This document shows positions 12,031 through 24,093 of a stretch of DNA of 64,000 nucleotides, piece by piece (within the stretch, counting starts at the first letter, position 1; each line of letters starts with the position of its first letter). The stretch spans positions 2,972,501-3,036,500 of the forward strand of contig LR746280.1 in NCBI GenBank assembly GCA_902729315.2. Direction: 5' to 3'. The translations under genes were made by a program, and so were the position numbers. The notes below the pieces were generated by a model, which saw only the letters and a program-made list of their open reading frames with translations, was not told the origin of the DNA and ran no database searches. This stretch comes from Spirodela intermedia (taxonomy: Eukaryota; Streptophyta; Magnoliopsida; Alismatales; Araceae).

Positions 12031-13339
12031 GCTAGTCCATTAGCAATGAAATTACGAAAATAAAAATTTACAAATCTCAAACATCATATTTCAATATAGA
12101 AAAAAATACAATTAGAAATGATACACCTTTAGACACTTTAGATTATTATATCAAATATTTAAGAATGATGTCAAACACTTAAATATTTAAACACTCTTTG
12201 AAATAACAATCTAGACTTCACTTCTTCTATTTACATCTTTATCACTTCTTCACTCATAGATGTATTTACAAGATATTTCAATTATCAATACTCATCCAAA
12301 AATAATATTGATATTATATTTCCTTTTTTCTATGACTTAATTTTTGAAGTTTGTAATATATTTCTTCCTTTTATATATATATATATATATATATATAGTG
12401 AATAGTAGCTTTTCCTATAAACGAATTTCAACAATAAGAATGATGTCTCACACCCTCCATGTGTACTCTTTATTTTCAGGGCTTTCACTTTATCTACTTA
12501 TTTTATAGTAAGTGTTTTTCTATGTACAATTTTCGGCAATGAGAATAATGTCTCACACCCTCCATATGTACTCTTTGTTTCTAGATTTTCCACATTGCTC
12601 TCTTTTTTTTTTTTTCAAAATAAGTGATTTCTCTTCACAAGTCCTATAGATCGGGGTGCAAAAATCTCTATTAAACTCAAATGATCAATCAAATTTTCAC
12701 ATCAAGTAAATACTATCCATCAAGATCATGAAATGAAAATCTGTAAAATCAAATCTATATTATCTATCATATATTCAAAGAGTATTCTAATATTTCATGC
12801 TACTAGATCATTCTTTTGACTCAATAATAATCTTCCTAGTATCTTTTAGTATCAATCAATCTAATTGATTTAATTTTTCATGCATACAATATGATGTAAG
12901 AAATTTGTAAATTAGATAGTTCTAACATTCTATTTTCTATTTTCAGTTCTATTTTTAGCAGTAATAAATTTATCAAAAATAAATTAAAACTATTCTCTTT
13001 ATAGCTGTAATTTCGAATATATGTCTAGGGGATTGAAATGTGAGAAAAGAGTCTCTAGAATTTTAAATTTTGAACTATTTTTTTGTCTACTATTTTTAAC
13101 AGTTTATTCTTCCTAACCAAAAAATAGATGTTATAGTTTTTTTAAATTTTATTTTATTTTTATTTTTTTAGTTGCTGTTCTAAGTTGAATAAAATACAAA
13201 CACATGTTCTTAGTCATCCTACATCATAATTAATAATTAATACTTCACCCCCCAACTTAAAAATGACATTGTCCTTAATGATACAAAAATGAAAACGGAA
13301 TATGCAAAAAATATAATTTTCAAGTGAAGCATACATATG
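12031..13339 (-). mobile_element. Gypsy internal sequence, non-coding part
   Basis: AT-rich sequence with the block CACCCCCCAACTTAAAAATGACATTGTCC-like (key part CACCCCCCAACTT, at about 12008 and 13246), typical of the internal part of this element. At 12398-12600 there is an imperfect tandem duplication of about 110-120 bases carrying ATGTCTCACACCCTCCAT. A TA microsatellite lies at about 12375-12400. No intact gene is seen. Confidence 0.45.
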
Positions 13340-14251
13340 TGCAAAGTTAAGCATTAAAAATATTGTCATAAATGATAAAGCTCAGAAAGACATCACCTCA
13401 ACCTCATTTTTAATTTTTCACTTCATCTTACATTCCTCCTCCTGCACTTTTTCAAAAAAATAAATATAGAAACAAGTATTGTGAAATTCTAAGAAAAATA
13501 AAGCTTAAAAAAAAATCAAACAGATTGAAATAAAAACCATGGGTTGCCTCCCATGCAGCGCTGAATTCAATGTCTTCAACTAGACAACTCTTAGATTATA
13601 TAAGATGATTTATGGCTATCAAAATATATTTGTATCCCAAGATAAATCTCATGATATTCTTTTTCAGATTTAGCATAAATTCATATACTTCATATATATA
13701 CCTTGACATACTTTTAGCCAAAATAAAATAGAAATTAAATTTTTTTTCCAAAAATAATATTTCCATTTTGAAAAGAATCTTTCCTCATTTCTATCTTGTT
13801 TTGTTAGGCTCTCATTCATTAATAAATACTTTCTATTAATATACCATAACATGTGATCAGGTCATATAATTTTCAAATTAATTCTTACCTAATCTAGAAT
13901 TTTTTCATCTAAATTGATATCTCTAATTCTTCCACTCACCCATTTGTTAATGTGCTCTTTTATCTACATAATCTTCCCATGTTCCATTTTATCTTTCATA
14001 CATATTTGTTTAATTTGCGAGGAGTGAAATAATTCAAGCTTAAAAATAGTTCTAATGGGCTGTGGGTTTTGAAGGATGGAAGGATTTTCTTCTTTAATCT
14101 CAAATCTAATGAATTCAGTAAAATTCAAATTTGTTCCTCCAAAATTATCTCTATATTCATATTCATTATTTTCGTTTCTCCCCATTAGTTGAATCAACTC
14201 TTTTTCTAATTTTTCATTTCTCAACTCATTAAATTCTTCATCTTCCGAAGA

Positions 14252-14256
14252 GCTAT
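14252..14256. repeat. Target-site duplication, left
   Basis: GCTAT directly before the solo LTR, repeated directly after it at 15806-15810. The empty site is preserved in copy B near 18840 as AGAGCTATCTT. Confidence 0.9.
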
Positions 14257-15805
14257 TGACGTGACTCAGTCGTTGTATATTAAATCACGCAAATATAAAA
14301 TTTATAAAACTAGAAAATACAAATTTTCGGATATTTAGAAGTATTTATAAATAAATATATCAATTATAATTCAATAAAAAGTTCCAAAAATAGCGGTAAT
14401 TTCCCAGGTCGATCACAGGGATGTAATATAATATTTTGTAATTATTCAGAGTTTTTCTCAATGAATACGATTTTCTATGAATTTTATACTAGGAAATGAA
14501 AAGGAAATATATTTAAAATTCACGAAAATAAAGAGGAAATAAGGGTGCGGATGACAGGATGACGTCAGCGCCCAGCGAACGCGAATCGGGTGGAAACAGA
14601 GTTCCGCCCCGCGATTCTTACGTAAGCGATTACAGACGATTTAATTAATCAAATTAAGATCTGTAAAAGCCGGAAGAATCGTAATTGAACGAAGTATAGT
14701 TTGGTAAATTAAAATCACAAAGTTATCACTAAATGAAGTGTAAATTAAATTGAAAGCAGGAAAACAGAGTTCCGGCGTCGCGACGGCGATGCGTCGGCGA
14801 TGCACCGAAATCCTGAGCGTTCAGGAGGATCGTCGTGCAGTGTCTACGGCCTCGAAGGCTCTCCTTGGACAAAGACGACGTGGGCAATCTCTAGATCTTC
14901 TCGCGAAGTCTAGAGATCAATGAAGTGGGTCGTCGAATCGTCTCCGCGGCTGTCACCCGGCGGAGTGGAAAAACGGCGACTTTGCGGCTCTCCGGCGGCT
15001 GTCACCTGACGGAGAGGAGCTGGATGGAGGTGAGGTGCGTGTTAGGGAGCTTCATCCTCAGGTCCGCGCAGCAAGAGGAGGCTCTTCATCGCATCTGGTA
15101 CGCTCTCAGGAGGTGGTGACTGGTCTCCCGGCGGATCGTCCTCTTCCCGACGACGGCTTGTTCGTCGATCAATCGGAGATGATTTACTCGATGGATTGCG
15201 ATCCTTTTATCGTGAATCGTTTAGAAATTTTAGTAGCAATGCTCCGCGAATCGCGTTGACGAGATTTTCGCCGATGATCCAGCGATTCCGGTTGCTTAAT
15301 CCTTCACCGGCGATCTGCAGGAAAGTCGCGATAATCAGTTAAAAATATATGAATTTTGACTCAGGGAGGATTCGAACCCGCGGCGGTCGCCCGCTCCTGA
15401 ACAAGGTGTGACGCGGGTTTAGTCCCACATCGGTTGTGCAAAATGGGGGGACCACCGGTGACGTGGAAGGGGAGTGGCGCACACGTGCCCCTATCGATCC
15501 AAGCAAGCCGCTCGAGCCCCTGCTCGCGGCTACTCCCCAACTGCGCTTCCGACCCGCTTGTGGGCCCGGCTGGCCGGCGGGTCCCCCCATTTTGCAATAT
15601 TTTTATTTTTATTTCTTGTTCTTCATTTATCTCAAAACTAAGACTGTAAAAATCGTATAAAATCACATAATTACCCAAAAATTCACGTTAATCAACTGAA
15701 AACCACTTTTCATGCTTTAACACAAATATAAGTCTATTTATCATGAGTTAAGACTAAAACTATATTATTTACTAACTATTAACTCATGATAATGAAGACT
15801 TATCA
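14257..15805 (-). mobile_element. Complete solo LTR1 (gypsy), 1549 bases
   Basis: On the plus strand it begins TGACGTGACTCAG and ends ...GACTTATCA. On the minus strand it therefore begins TGATAAGTC and ends CACGTCA, the TG...CA ends expected of an LTR. It is flanked by the perfect 5-bp duplication GCTAT, and the host sequence continues on both sides exactly as in copy B. It is GC-richer and less decayed than the other LTR1 copies, so it is the youngest and best reference for the family. No internal region is present: the two LTRs of the original insertion recombined and left one. The open frames inside (14925-15259, 15339-15678) are LTR sequence. Confidence 0.93.
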
Positions 15806-15810
15806 GCTAT
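15806..15810. repeat. Target-site duplication, right
   Basis: GCTAT directly after the solo LTR, identical to 14252-14256. Confidence 0.9.
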
Positions 15811-17763
15811 CTTTTAATTTTGGTATATGATATATATCATCATCCTCACTATCGAGATTCATGACTGCAAAATTATGATTAGATTTATTAATTTTGTCTC
15901 CTACATCTCTCAAATCAACTGATTTTTCCTCACCTGAAATATGTTTTTTTTCATTTTTATTCTTACACCCTTATACTAAAATTTAGATGATTCTTCTATG
16001 ATCAGCTGTTATTTATTCATCTAACGGCTCTTTCTCCTCATCATCCTCACTATATTTATTCATCAATTATGAGTAATAAATACTTTTATTTAAATGTTCT
16101 ACTACTATATTTTCAGTCTTAATATTCTCATTTACTTCTAATGGTTCATCGATTTCTTCTAATAATTAGAAATAAGGATCAGGTAAAATATTTTCACTCA
16201 ATGTATTTAATGTCCTAGCATTTTCATTTCGAGAGTTTTTTTTCTAAATTTATTCAGATAAAGTTTCCTTGCTGAAATCCTACTATTATATAGTTTCTTG
16301 AATCTTTTATGGGCTGACTAGGTGGCTGTCCTTTTTCTCTTCTATTCTCAAAAGCCTTTATAATTTGTTTTTGGTACAACATTATTTGATTCATAGTTTT
16401 TTGCATCATTTGGCTCATTTGTTGCATCATTTCCATAGCATCAAGTTGGATTTGAGAGGACTGAGTTTTTTGAAATCTATGTTCTTGTTTTGGATGAAAT
16501 TCAAATTTTGAATTAGATCTAAGTGCTTTGGAATTTTGAATATTATTTGGGTTTCTCCACAAAACCTTATTCCCCTAATTAGGATTATAATAATTAGAAA
16601 AATATTCCCTTGTTCTTGCCTAAGATGATATTAAAATTTGAAATTATCATTTTCATCATACATAGGACAAGCACTATATGCATTCAATTGAAGGTTAGGA
16701 GGCTTTCTAATATTCTCAATAAGTAAATTAAGTTTTTATAATCTTTAGTTAATTTGATTAACCTCATTTCTTAATTTAGAATCATCATCTTGATGTAATT
16801 CATACATTTCTCTCTTCTTATCCTTGTCATATAATTCAAAAGAGGCTTGATTTTTAGAATTTTCACTTAAATTATCATAAAAACTCTAAATTTTATCAAG
16901 GGTTTTCTCTATAAAAGCTCCTCCACATATAGAATTAACCATCTTTCTATATTGTTCTAATAATCCATCATAAAACATTCTATTGAATTGTCACTTGAGT
17001 ATAGCATGATGAGGATACTTTTTAAGTAAATCTTTGAATTTTTTCCATGTCTCATATAAAGTTTCTCTTGGTCTTTGAGAAAAACTCCATATATGTTTTC
17101 TCATATTTTAAGTTTTCTTAAGGAATAAAATTTTCAAAAAATGGCTTATTCTATATCTTTTCAACTAGTTAATTCTCTCTCTAATGTGGATAGCCAATGA
17201 CTAACTTTGTCCTTAAGTGTATGAGGAAATAATTTCATCTTAATAATTTTTGGTATAACTTGAGAGAGATTAACTAAATCACAGAATATATGAATTTTTT
17301 TTAAGTATTGATGAGGTTCTTCTAAAGGCAATCTATGAAAATTAAGGAGCATTTAAAAAATTCGTAGATTTATTTCGAATTTAAAAGTGGCTGTTAATGG
17401 GACTCTAATATTAGATGTTCTTTGAAATAAATCAGGGATATAATGATTTTTCATAACCATAAAGTTGTTCTTAGTTTGACTTGTATTTCCTTCAAGATCC
17501 ATCAAAATTAATTTTTCTTTTAGATTTTTATTTTTTAATGAAATAATGAAAGAATTTTTTAGCCTTAGATGTAAGGATCTTCTACTATGCATAAAAACAT
17601 TAATAAATTTAAGGAAAAAGTTTAGTAATTGTTACCCTCTTTTAGTATGCTTCAGTCCTTACTAAATATGTACTCTAAGAGTTAATTTTTTTATGTACTC
17701 TAAGAAAAAAATAAAAAAATACTAAATATTATGCAATACATCCTTGACAATGGTACTAAAATT

Positions 17764-17908
17764 TGATGTGACTTAGTCATTGTATAGTAAATCATGTAAA
17801 TTTAAAATTTATAAAACTAGAAAATATGAATTTTTAGATATTTAGAAGTATTTCTAAATAAATATATTAATTATAATTCAATAAAACTTCTAAAAATAGT
17901 AGCATAGT
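17764..17908 (-). repeat. LTR1 remnant, 3' end, belonging to copy A
   Basis: On the plus strand it starts TGATGTGACTTAGTCATTG directly next to the copy A primer-binding site, which is the expected junction of 5' LTR and internal region. Only about 145 bases remain before the sequence switches to copy B internal sequence. Confidence 0.8.
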
Positions 17909-20873
17909 TAAGTATTAAAAATATTGTCATAAATGATAAAGCTTAAAAAGACATCACCTCAACCTCATTTTTAATTTTCTACTCCATCTTACACTCTTCC
18001 TCCACTTTTTCGAAAACAAATAAATGCAGAAACAAATACTATGAAATTCTAAGAAAAATAGAACTTTTAAAAAAATTAAATAGAATGAAATAAAAACCAT
18101 GGGTTGTCTTCCATGCAGTGCTGAATTTAATGTCTTCAATTGGACAGCTCTTATATCATATAATATGATTTATGGCCATCAAAATATATTTATATCCCAA
18201 AGTAAGTTTTATGATATTCTTTTTTAGATTTAGCGTAAATTTATATACTTCATATATATACCTTGATATACTTTCAACCAAAACAAAATGAAAATTAACA
18301 AAAATTTTCCAAAACTAATATTTTCATTTTGAAAAGAATCTTTCCTCATTTCTATCTTGTTTTGTAAGACTTCATTTATTAATAAATACTTTCTATTAAT
18401 AGACCATAAAATATGATTAAGCCATATAATTTTCAAATTAACTCTTACCCAATCTAGAATTTTTTATCTAAATTGATATCTCTAATTCTTCCACTCACTT
18501 ATTTCTTAATGTCTTCTTTTATATGCATAATCTTCCTCTACTCTATTTTTTCTTTCATACATATTTGTTCAATTTGCGAGTAATGAAATATTTTAAGCTT
18601 AAAAATAATTCTAATGGGCTGTGGGTTTTGAAAGATGGAAGGATTGTCTTCTTTAATCTCAGATCTAATGAATTCAGTCAAATTCAAATTTTCTCCTCCA
18701 AAATTATCTCTATATTCATATTCATTATTTTCATTTCTCCCTATTAGTTAAATTAACTCATCAAATTCTTTTCATTTCTCCCTATTATTTTCATTTAGTT
18801 TTTCATTTCTCAACTCATCAAATTCTTCGTCTTCCTAAGAGCTATCTTCTAATTTCAATATATGATATACATCATCATCCTCACTATCAACATTTATGGC
18901 TGCAAAATTATGATTAGATTTATTAATTTTGTCTCCTACATCTCTTAAATCAATTGATGTTTCCTCACTTGAAATATGTTTTTCTTTATTTCTATCTTTA
19001 CTTCTTTCTACTAAAATTTAGATGATTTTTTCATGATCATTTGTTGTTTCTTCATCTAAGGGCTCTTCTTCCTCATCATCCTCACTATATTCATTTATCA
19101 ACTGTGAGTAATAAATAATTTTATTCAAATTTTCTACTACTATATTTTCAGCCTTAATATTCTCATTTACTTCTAATGGCTCATCGATTTCTTTTAATAA
19201 TTGAAAATAAAGATCAGGTAAAATATTCAGTTAAGGTATTCACTATCCTAACATTTTCATTTCGTAGGTTTTTTTAAAAATTTATCTAGCTAGACTCTCC
19301 TAGCTAAAATTTAAATATTGGATAGTTTCTTGAATTTTCTCTAGGTTGACTAGGTGGCTGTCCCTCTTCTCTTTTATTCTCAAAAGCCTCTATAATTTGT
19401 TTTTCGTGTATCATCATTTGATTCATAGTTTGTTGCATTAGGTGGCTCATTTGCTATATCATTCCCATAGCATCAAGTTGGATTTGAAAGAGCTGATTTT
19501 TCTGAAATTTGTGTTCCTATTTTAGATGAAATTAAAAATTTGAATTGGATCTAAGTGCTTTTAGATTTTGAATATCTTCATGAAAAATTATTCCCCCAAT
19601 TAGGATTATAAGAATTAGAAAATTATTTCTTATTTTTACTAAAATCATGGGGTACTTGCACTTGTTCTTGCCTAGGATGAAATGATTGTTCTAAATTATA
19701 ATATTGAAATTTGAAATGATCATTTTCATCTTACATAAGACATGCATTATATACATTTAATTAAAGGTTAGGAGGTTTTCTAATATTCTCAATAAGTAAA
19801 TTAAGTTTTTATAATCTTTGATTAATCTTATTAACCTCATTTCTTAAATTAGAATCATCATCATGATGCAATTCATAAGTTCTTCTTTTCTTATCCTTGT
19901 CATATAATTCAAAAGAGGCTTGATTTTTAGAATTTTTACTTAAATTCTCATAAAGACTATAAATCTTATTAGGAGTTTTTTTTATAAAAGTTCTTCCACA
20001 TATAGAATCAACTATATTTCTATGTTGTTCTAATAATCTATTATAAAAATTTCTATTGAGCTGCCACTTGGATATAACATGATGAAGACACTTTCTAAGT
20101 AAATCTTTGAATTTTTTTCATGTCTCATGTACAGTTTCTCCTGATCTTTAAGAAGAACTCCATATATGTTTTTTTATATTTTGAGTTTTTACTAAGAGAT
20201 AAAATTTTCGAAGAAAAGTCTGTTCTATATCTTTCCAACTAGTTAATTCTCTATCTAATGTGGATAGCTAATGGTTAACTTTGTCCCTAAGTGTATGAGG
20301 GCATAATTTCATCTTAATAATTTTCAGTGTAACTTGAGGGAGATTAACTATATCACAGACCATATGAAATTTTTTTAAGTGCTGATGAGGTTCTTCTAAA
20401 GACAATCCATGAAAATTAAGGAGTATTTGAAAATTTTCTAGATTTAATTCAAATTTAACAGTGGGTGCTAATGGGACTCAAATATTAGATACTCTTTGAA
20501 ATGAATTAGAGATATAATAATTTTTTATGGCCATGGGATTGTTCTTAGTTTAACTTGTACTTCATTTAGGATCCATCAAATTTATTTTTTTTAGATTTTT
20601 AGTTTTGAATGAAATAATGAAAAGATTTTCTAGCCTTAGATGCAATGATTTTCTACTATGCATAAAAAATCAATAAATTTGAGGAAAATTTTTAGTAATT
20701 GTTACCATTCTTCAATATGCTCTAGTTTTTGCCTTGCTTCTCTTCATTCTTTTTTTTAAAAAAATTCGACAAGAAGAAAATAAAATAATAGTTCAATTTT
20801 TTGTGTACTCTAAGAGAAAAATAAAAAAATACTAAATATTATGTAATACATCTCTGGCAATGATGCCAAAATT
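17909..20873 (-). mobile_element. Gypsy element copy B: tandem repeat of copy A internal region
   Basis: Parallel to 13340-17763 over its whole length, without the solo LTR insertion. The primer-binding site at 20873-20852 is better preserved than in copy A (TGGCATCATTGCCAGAGA). The gag region follows at about 20670-18850 and is more broken than copy A. Offsets between matching points are close to 3.1 kb, so copies A and B form a head-to-tail tandem with an LTR fragment between them. Confidence 0.75.
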
Positions 20874-20905
20874 TGATGTGATTTAGTCATTATATAGTAA
20901 GTCAC
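20874..20905 (-). repeat. LTR1 scrap next to the copy B primer-binding site
   Basis: About 30 bases of the LTR end (TGATGTGATTTAGTCATTAT), cut off by a different LTR1 copy in forward orientation. Confidence 0.7.
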
Positions 20906-21560
20906 GTCACACATGTCACACTTTTCCTTAAAAAGCTTTGAAGATTTTAATACTTAACTACCCCTTAGTTATAATAGAGATATACCATGATGATGTCACT
21001 TAATAAGGGTATTAAAGTATTTATTTTAATTTCTCTCATATAGGTAGACAACCAGTGCGAGTTCAAATCCTCTCAAAGCCAAAACTCATATTTTTATCTG
21101 ATTATCGTGACTTTCTTGCAAATCATCAATGAACGATTATGTCACCAAAATTGTTGGATCATCAATAAAAATCTCATCAACATGATTTGTAAAATATTGT
21201 TATTAAAATTGTTAAACGTTTGCAATAAAAGGATTGCAAATTAAAAGATTAAATCATCTATAATTGATCGACAAATATGTTGTTGTCAAGAAGAAAACAA
21301 TCCATCAGGAGACGAGTCACCACCTCTTGAGAGCATACTGGATGTGATGAAGAGCCTCCTCTTGCCACGTGGACCTGAGGATGAAGATCATTAACATTCG
21401 CCGCACCTCCATCCAGCTCTTCTCTGTCGAGTGACAGTGTTAGAGAGTTGTAAAGTCATTATTTTTCTGCTCCGTCAGGTGACAGCTGCCAGAGATGATT
21501 CGACGACCCATTTCATTAATCTCTGAACTTCATAAGGAGATCTAAAGACTTATCACCTAG
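20906..21560 (+). repeat. LTR1 subfamily copy, central part, forward
   Basis: Carries an LTR1 centre (GTCAGGTGACAGCTGCCAGAG, TTCGACGACCCATTTCATT) plus an insert-like block at 20920-21040 shared with 61.85-61.96 kb (ATAATAGAGATATACCATGATGATGTCA-like; key part GAGATATACCATGATG). Both ends are cut. Confidence 0.7.
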
Positions 21561-21610
21561 CAAAGTTAGTTTGAAAGACTGGTGGTCCTCTGAGATCAAG
21601 CAAACCATGA

Positions 21611-21745
21611 CTGCCTGCATTGCTCGTGCCTTGCCGCCCTTGGCCACTGATTTTTGCTTGCATTGCTCGTGACTTGCCTTCCTTGGCCACTGATTTTCGC
21701 CTACATTGCTTGTGCCTTGCCGCCCCTGGCCACCAATCTCTGCCT
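21611..21745. repeat. Tandem repeat, three units of about 43 bases
   Basis: The block CATTGCTCGTG...CTTGCC...TTGGCCACTGAT recurs at about 21618, 21661 and 21704. The unit length of 43 is not a multiple of three. The open frames across it have no family I recognise. Confidence 0.75.
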
Positions 21746-23060
21746 GCAGATGCTAGATTCTTCCATCGAGAAGGCTATGGTGTGCCATCAATAACCTGCC
21801 CAACAATTTGCAGTTTCATGAATGCCCAACTATTGTGCTCAATGAGTAGAATATTTCTGCTCATTGATGAATGATGTAGTTTTTCAATTGCTGCCCTGGT
21901 TTTCTATGTTGATAGAAGAATCCTAAAGAGTCTTGGTGTTTCAGGGGCGTTTGCTGTAGACCATGTCGTTTGTGGATGCCCTGCCTCTGCAGGTGTCTGG
22001 TAGCAGGTTTTGCCTGCGAAAGGTGAGATTTCTCTCTCGCTCTTGCTGAGTAGTGCGTGGAGAAAGCTCTTAGAACAAAAATGAAACCAGAAGGAGGGAT
22101 CTTTTTAATCCCCTTAATTGCTTTTCTTCTCCTCCGTATTAAATAATCTTGTAGAACAGTGGGGAGGGGGGGCGGGGGGGGGCGCATGGGGTGATTTCTT
22201 ATGTCCGGTTGTCAGTCAGATCTGGCTGGTTTATTCAGCTGGAATTATGCCTGCATCTGATAAAATCCCAGGAAATCTTCTTCCACAAACTTTGGAATGT
22301 ATAGGTCATATTGTTGGATTTCTCTCGATATAAAAATATCAGGAGCGAGTTTTTTGGTAGATTATGAACACCCGATATTTTATATCAGATTCATCCGTCT
22401 TGTACTCCAATGCTCTCTCTTCAATGTATAATCAACCAGTGTTTGTTAGTCAAGCCTCCATCTCCGTCCGTTCTCTGCAAGACAGAACTAGAGATCTTCT
22501 GCCGAAGGGGCATTCGCAGATTCTCAGCGCCGCCCAAGTGACTGCAGCGGAGTAGGAGTCTATGCAGGTAAAATGATCTCATCCTTCCCCTCGGCAGGGT
22601 TCCCTAGTTAGGTACCTAGCCTTCTTATGTGCAGGTAAAAAGATCATGGTGAATGCAGATTAGAACCCTCTGTTTAGAATCCGAAGGCTGACTGACAGTA
22701 ACCCCGCCCCCTTTCAAATCTTGCAGTGGCTCGGGAGGTGGACCCAGCTTTCAAATCTTGTCTGTTCTCTATTGGAGCGTTGACATAGGGCGGGTTCCTC
22801 AGTTGATACGGTCAATGTTTTGACTATCGATAAAGCTGTTGTTTGAGTGTGGGCAGCTGAGCTCATAATTTATAAATCGTCCAAAGCTTCGTGAAGTTTT
22901 TGAATGATCCGTGTGTAGTTTATGAGAGCCTATTCCCGGGCCAGTGTACCGGCCTACTTCTGGGTCCGTCTGGGCCTGGGCCTTAAGATAAGGGCCCATC
23001 CTTAAGAGAACGGGCTTGGCCCGGGCCCAAAATTCGATCTATCAGACGATGGGTTTCAGA
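21746..23060. other. Unassigned region, possibly a retroelement LTR
   Basis: Mixed base composition with no recognisable protein. 22130-22190 has a G-rich run. 22360-22480 resembles the end of a retroelement leader, with a CTTGTACTCC and TCTCTCTTCAATG block. 22930-23030 is dense in GGCCC/GGGCC motifs. Several short open frames on both strands disagree and look like chance. Confidence 0.3.
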
Positions 23061-23637
23061 ATTGAAGGGCAAAAAAGAAATAAAGGAAAAAGCCATGTCT
23101 CATAAAAAGCTTTTATGTTAGAAAAAATTATTATGAGCATTAGTGCATATGCGCCAATGTTCATGTATTATGTCTAGTTTTGGACAGTTTTTTCAAAAGT
23201 TCAATGAATTTAATGTTTTATACTCTTAGAACTCCTCAAGCATCTTGGAATATCAAGAACTCATTTTTCTTAAATATTTAAAATAAAAATATTATATGAT
23301 TGGAGATAATCAGAACACAAAACTGCGTAGAGTAAGTTGGGGGATCGATAACTTTCAAACAAAAAAGATGGTGACTCCAGCTTTAATGGTGAATCTGGTG
23401 ACTCCATGTGTGGTATTTGCTGCTCGTAAAGGAGGAACGATGGTGAGTATTTTTGGCAGTTTAATCCAGTTTGAACAGAGGACCTGAAATTCGTGAAATG
23501 GAAAAACCTGAAATAATTATGGAAAATTATGTATATAAAGATTTCCCGCTCGGGGTTTCCAAAATGGAAACCAACGACTGGGAATGGTAAAGGCTACCTG
23601 TTTCCCGCCTTTTCCGCCAACTGCAAGACCTCCTCGC
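23061..23637. other. Upstream region of the F-box gene
   Basis: AT-rich up to about 23560, then GC rises sharply into the F-box promoter. No gene is recognised. Confidence 0.35.
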
Positions 23638-23646
23638 TATATAAAT
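23638..23646 (+). promoter_or_regulatory. TATA box of the F-box gene
   Basis: TATATAAAT, 40 bases before the start codon at 23686. This leaves a leader of only about 10-20 bases if transcription starts about 30 bases downstream of the TATA box. Confidence 0.6.
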
Positions 23647-23685
23647 CGCCGGCGAGGGAAAAAAACGATCCCTCCCATCGGACCA

Positions 23686-24093
23686 ATGGCGACAGCGGAC
23701 GACGCCTCCGTCGACAGGCTGAGCGCCCTCCCTGACGCGGTGTGCACTCGATTCCTCTCTCTCCTCCCCACCAAGGACGCCGTCGCCACCGGGCAACTCT
23801 CGCGGCGGTGGCGGCGCCGTTGGTGCCGCCTCCCCAGCATCGACCTCGACTTCGGCGAGTTCTCCGCAGGACAAGTCCCCAGTTGGCCGTCGCAGAGCAG
23901 CTACACAACGTTCGTCGACCTCGTCCTCCCCACCTGCGCCTCGCGGCGAAGCCTCCGCCGGGTGGTCCTTCCGCCCTGCCCCGGCACCTGGAAGATTGAG
24001 ATCGACCGGTGGGTGCGCCTCGCCATGGCCGGCCGGCAACTGGTGGCCGGCCCAAGACATCAGAAGAGGCACCTTAAAACTCAAAAGTGTTGA
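23686..24093 (+). CDS. Truncated F-box protein (FBD/LRR type), 135 residues
   Basis: N-terminal F-box at about residues 7-50 (VDRLSALPDAVCTRFLSLLP, PTKDAVATGQLSRRWRRRW). This is the domain that binds SKP1 in SCF ubiquitin ligases. It is followed by the linker typical of plant FBD-type F-box proteins (IDLDFGEF, FVDLVLP, IEIDRWVRLAM). The start at 23686 has a good context (ACCAATGG) and a TATA box at -40. Full family members run to about 400 residues or more with leucine-rich repeats and an FBD domain. Here similarity stops near residue 120 and the frame ends in an unrelated tail. The bases are very GC-rich, as in many grass and other monocot F-box genes. It is probably a truncated, non-functional copy, though a short F-box-only protein cannot be excluded. 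Confidence 0.65.
   Translation: MATADDASVDRLSALPDAVCTRFLSLLPTKDAVATGQLSRRWRRRWCRLPSIDLDFGEFSAGQVPSWPSQSSYTTFVDLVLPTCASRRSLRRVVLPPCPGTWKIEIDRWVRLAMAGRQLVAGPRHQKRHLKTQKC

Larger units (their letters stand above)
13340..17763 (-). mobile_element. Gypsy element copy A: primer-binding site, gag and downstream, minus strand
   Basis: Reading from 17763 downwards. 17763-17745 reads as a degraded form of the primer-binding site TGGCGCCGTTGCCGGGGA (here TAGTACCATTGTCAAGGA), complementary to a tRNA end (commonly tRNA-Asp in plant gypsy elements of the Tat/Athila kind). A gag-like region follows at 17592-16254, with the family signature LPLEEPHQYLKKIHIFCD, then IKMKLFPHTLKDKVSHWLST, and a glutamine- and methionine-rich stretch (MMQQMSQMMQ). 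Stops and frameshifts break it. The element continues to about 13340 and is interrupted at 14257-15805 by a solo LTR1. Confidence 0.8.

Noticed and set aside
15340-15440. Possible tRNA gene suggested by the GGTTCGAATCC block
   Set aside because: No cloverleaf with acceptor stem or A-box could be made around it, and it is part of a dispersed LTR. Kept only as a Pol III promoter-like observation.
15339-15678. Several overlapping open frames in both strands of the solo LTR
   Set aside because: They lie wholly in the LTR1 unit, which has no coding role, and no frame is kept in the other LTR1 copies.
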